The position numbers and the translations under genes were made by a program. This document shows positions 5,744 to 7,398 of a DNA stretch of 7,398 nt, piece after piece; the first letter of the stretch is position 1, and every line of letters begins with the position of its first letter. The DNA lies in assembly GCA_947463285.1 (NCBI GenBank), contig CANHTV010000177.1, forward strand, positions 1 through 7,398. The letters run 5' to 3'. The stretch is from Verrucomicrobiaceae bacterium. Its GTDB lineage: Bacteria > Verrucomicrobiota > Verrucomicrobiia > Verrucomicrobiales > Verrucomicrobiaceae. Below the pieces are notes generated by a model. The model saw nothing but the letters and a program-made list of their open reading frames with translations, had not been told where the DNA came from and ran no database searches.

Positions 5744-7138
5744 ATGAAAGCTCTCTCCCTCATAGCCTCCCGAGCCCCCAGCATTTTGATGCTGGTTCTG
5801 GCGGTTTCTTTCGTTTCCAGCACCTTCGCTGATGTGACAAAACCGGATGAGAGCCCGGGTTTTATGCGTCGCATTTTCGGCGGTGGAGAGTCTCCTAAGA
5901 TGCCTTCACCTCCTGCTCCAGAGGAAGTAAAGCAGGCATCCAAGGCTGAACCTGCAACGCAGGGCCCCAAGCCCAAGGTAACAACGATCAAGCCTAAATC
6001 CTCCAGCATCACCTCCAAATCCTCATCGTCAAAAACACCAGAGGTCAAAAAGACGACTGAAATGAAGAAGACACCTGCGGCTGCTTCCGAAAAGAAGGGA
6101 GACGGTGAATTTGGCCAAGATGATGACGACAAGCAAACCGCTGAGACCAAACCAGTGGCTGCTCCGTCCTCTCTACGCGGAGAGCCAAGTCATCCTCTTC
6201 CTCCCTCCCAGCAGGGCGGCGGTTGGAAGCTGATCAAGGTCAACGGACGAGATTATGTGACCGCAGACAGCATCCATCAGTTTTACCGCTTCAGCTCTTA
6301 CAAGCTAGACGGTTCACATGTGTGGTTGCGCTCTAACAACCTGATCCTCAAGGCGCAGGTGGGGAGCCAGGAAATGCTGATCAACAACATCAAATTCATC
6401 CTCAGTTTCCCTGTTCTGGAATCTGGAGGACGTCCGCTTTTTTCCCGTCTCGATCTCTGCAAGCTGATCGACCCTGTCTTGCGCCCGACTTACATCAGTG
6501 ATGCTGAGCCTTTTGACACGGTGGTGATCGATGCTGGTCATGGCGGTCACGATGCCGGCGCGCGCGGTGTGTATGGTTATGAAAAGGATTTTGCCCTGAA
6601 GATGGCTTTTGTGGTGAAGGATTCTTTGGAGAAAAAGGGCTTCCGCGTCATTCTGACCCGTTCAAATGATACTTTCATCACTCTGAGTGGCCGTGTGGCG
6701 ATCGCCAACGCCACTCCTCGCAGCATTTTCCTGAGTCTGCATTTCAACTCGGGGGGCACAGCAGCTAGTGGGATCGAAACTTTTGCTCTAACTCCCCAGG
6801 GAAGCGCCGCCAGCTTGGAACGCGGAGGTGGTTACAACGCTAATGGGCTGACTGGGAATAGCCATGATTCGGCCAATATTGCACTGGCTACTGCGGTTCA
6901 TGCGATGGTCATCAGTCGTTTTAAATTTGTCGATCGCGGTATCAAGCGCGCCCAGTGGAGTGTCCTCACAGGCTGTAAGCGTCCGGGTATTCTTTTCGAA
7001 GGTGGTTTTGTCACCAATGGCAACGAGTGTCGCCTGATTGCTTCCGATACTTATCGTCAGTCCGTTTCTGGAGCCATTGCTGACGCTGTGGTGAATTACC
7101 GCACAGCTTTGCGCGGAGCGATCACGAATCGTCGGTAA
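5744..7138 (+). CDS. N-acetylmuramoyl-L-alanine amidase (Amidase_3), secreted
   Basis: This zinc hydrolase cuts the bond between N-acetylmuramic acid and L-alanine in peptidoglycan, as in cell separation and wall turnover. The 464-residue product has a signal peptide (hydrophobic core about 13-27, likely cleavage after 'STFA' near residue 29). A flexible Lys/Ser/Thr/Pro linker follows to about 155. Next is a domain from W161 to about 250 with 'IKVNGRDYVTADSI' and 'MLINNIKFILSFPVLESGGRPLFSRLDL', resembling the copper-amine-oxidase-like N-terminal fold often found on such amidases. The catalytic domain runs from about 257 to 457. The zinc ligands are H266 in IDAGHGG, E280 in YEKDF and H333 in SLHFNS. 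The catalytic glutamate is E419 in ILFEGGFVTN. All key residues are present, so it should be active. No LysM or SPOR domain is visible. A weak GGA lies 9 nt before the ATG. It may be expressed from its own promoter. Confidence 0.94.
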   Translation: MKALSLIASRAPSILMLVLAVSFVSSTFADVTKPDESPGFMRRIFGGGESPKMPSPPAPEEVKQASKAEPATQGPKPKVTTIKPKSSSITSKSSSSKTPEVKKTTEMKKTPAAASEKKGDGEFGQDDDDKQTAETKPVAAPSSLRGEPSHPLPPSQQGGGWKLIKVNGRDYVTADSIHQFYRFSSYKLDGSHVWLRSNNLILKAQVGSQEMLINNIKFILSFPVLESGGRPLFSRLDLCKLIDPVLRPTYISDAEPFDTVVIDAGHGGHDAGARGVYGYEKDFALKMAFVVKDSLEKKGFRVILTRSNDTFITLSGRVAIANATPRSIFLSLHFNSGGTAASGIETFALTPQGSAASLERGGGYNANGLTGNSHDSANIALATAVHAMVISRFKFVDRGIKRAQWSVLTGCKRPGILFEGGFVTNGNECRLIASDTYRQSVSGAIADAVVNYRTALRGAITNRR

Positions 7139-7145
7139 TCCACTA

Positions 7146-7398
7146 TCATTCGCCGACCACGCTGATGACAATGCTTCGCTTGTGTGGCGCGCGACGGTGT
7201 TCAAAGAGAAAAATGCCCTGCCAGGTACCAAGAGAAAGTTGGGCATTCATGACTGGGACGACTTCGCTGGTCCTTGTCAGTGCCATACGAAGATGGCTCG
7301 GCATGTCATCCGCTCCTTCGTAAGTGTGAATAAAATACGGTGTGTTTTCCGGCACTAGATGATCAAAAAAGGCATGGAGATCCGTGCGCGCAGAGGGA
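7146..7398 (-). CDS. yjbQ: YjbQ/UPF0047 family protein (5' partial)
   Basis: The frame is open from the right edge to the TGA at 7146-7148 and gives the last 83 residues of a protein that is usually about 135-140 long. Family landmarks are visible: 'HLVPENTPYFIHTYEGADDMPSHLR', 'TSEVVPV', 'LSLGTWQGIFLFEHR' and the terminal 'IVISVVGE'. The N-terminal half, with the conserved HTS-containing region, lies outside the window. The family is small, compact and widespread. E. coli YjbQ has been reported to have weak thiamine phosphate synthase activity, but the physiological role is not settled. The GTG at 7353-7355 is internal and not the start, because recognisable family sequence continues upstream. 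It converges on the amidase gene with 7 bp between stops. Confidence 0.92.
   Translation of the reverse strand, partial: PSARTDLHAFFDHLVPENTPYFIHTYEGADDMPSHLRMALTRTSEVVPVMNAQLSLGTWQGIFLFEHRRAPHKRSIVISVVGE

Noticed and set aside
6119..6133. DDDDK sequence (residues 126-130) in the amidase linker
   Set aside because: It resembles an enterokinase site, but in an acidic and lysine-rich linker this is most likely chance and has no expected bacterial role.
5689..6150. A 153-codon minus-strand frame opposite the amidase N-terminus
   Set aside because: It lies opposite the low-complexity Lys/Ser linker and signal peptide. Its open length follows from that composition.

Overview
The window is bacterial and densely coded. 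It holds five protein genes on the plus strand, the first cut by the left edge, and the end of one gene on the minus strand, cut by the right edge. The best guess for the source is a member of the Verrucomicrobiota, or more broadly the PVC group. This rests on three things: a giant repeat-bearing DUF1800-type protein directly followed by a Tat-exported DUF1501 protein, a small membrane protein with a 'DRWGTPF...SAGPD...TADDL' tail of a kind I associate with that group, and start codons with poor Shine-Dalgarno sequences. No 16S or other phylogenetic marker is present, so this is inference.

Layout. Positions 1-2551 are the C-terminal 850 codons of a very long extracellular protein made of Calx-beta-like repeats. 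The sixth repeat breaks off half way and runs into a 178-residue helical domain that looks like the end of a DUF1800 domain. Positions 2588-4357 encode the DUF1501 partner with a twin-arginine signal. A perfect 10-bp inverted repeat enclosing a second hairpin fills most of the 71-bp gap that follows. Positions 4429-5025 encode a one-pass membrane protein with a pseudopilin-like (GspG-like) C-terminal module. Positions 5070-5630 encode a short RecO. A 113-bp gap holds a G-rich tract, a possible sigma70 promoter and a 17-codon upstream ORF whose stop overlaps the next start as ATGA. Positions 5744-7138 encode a secreted zinc-dependent N-acetylmuramoyl-L-alanine amidase (Amidase_3) with all metal and catalytic residues in place. 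Positions 7146-7398 on the minus strand are the C-terminal part of a YjbQ/UPF0047 protein, converging on the amidase gene with only 7 bp between the stops.

How it fits together. The DUF1800/DUF1501 pair is a recurrent but functionally uncharacterised two-gene module. Here both partners look exported, one being an adhesin-like repeat protein and the other an alkaline-phosphatase-fold-like Tat substrate. This is the most plausible candidate for an undescribed system in the window. The remaining genes are mostly housekeeping: recombinational repair, cell-wall hydrolysis and a conserved YjbQ protein. I found no tRNA, rRNA, CRISPR array, insertion sequence or transposase. No gap between genes exceeds 113 bp.
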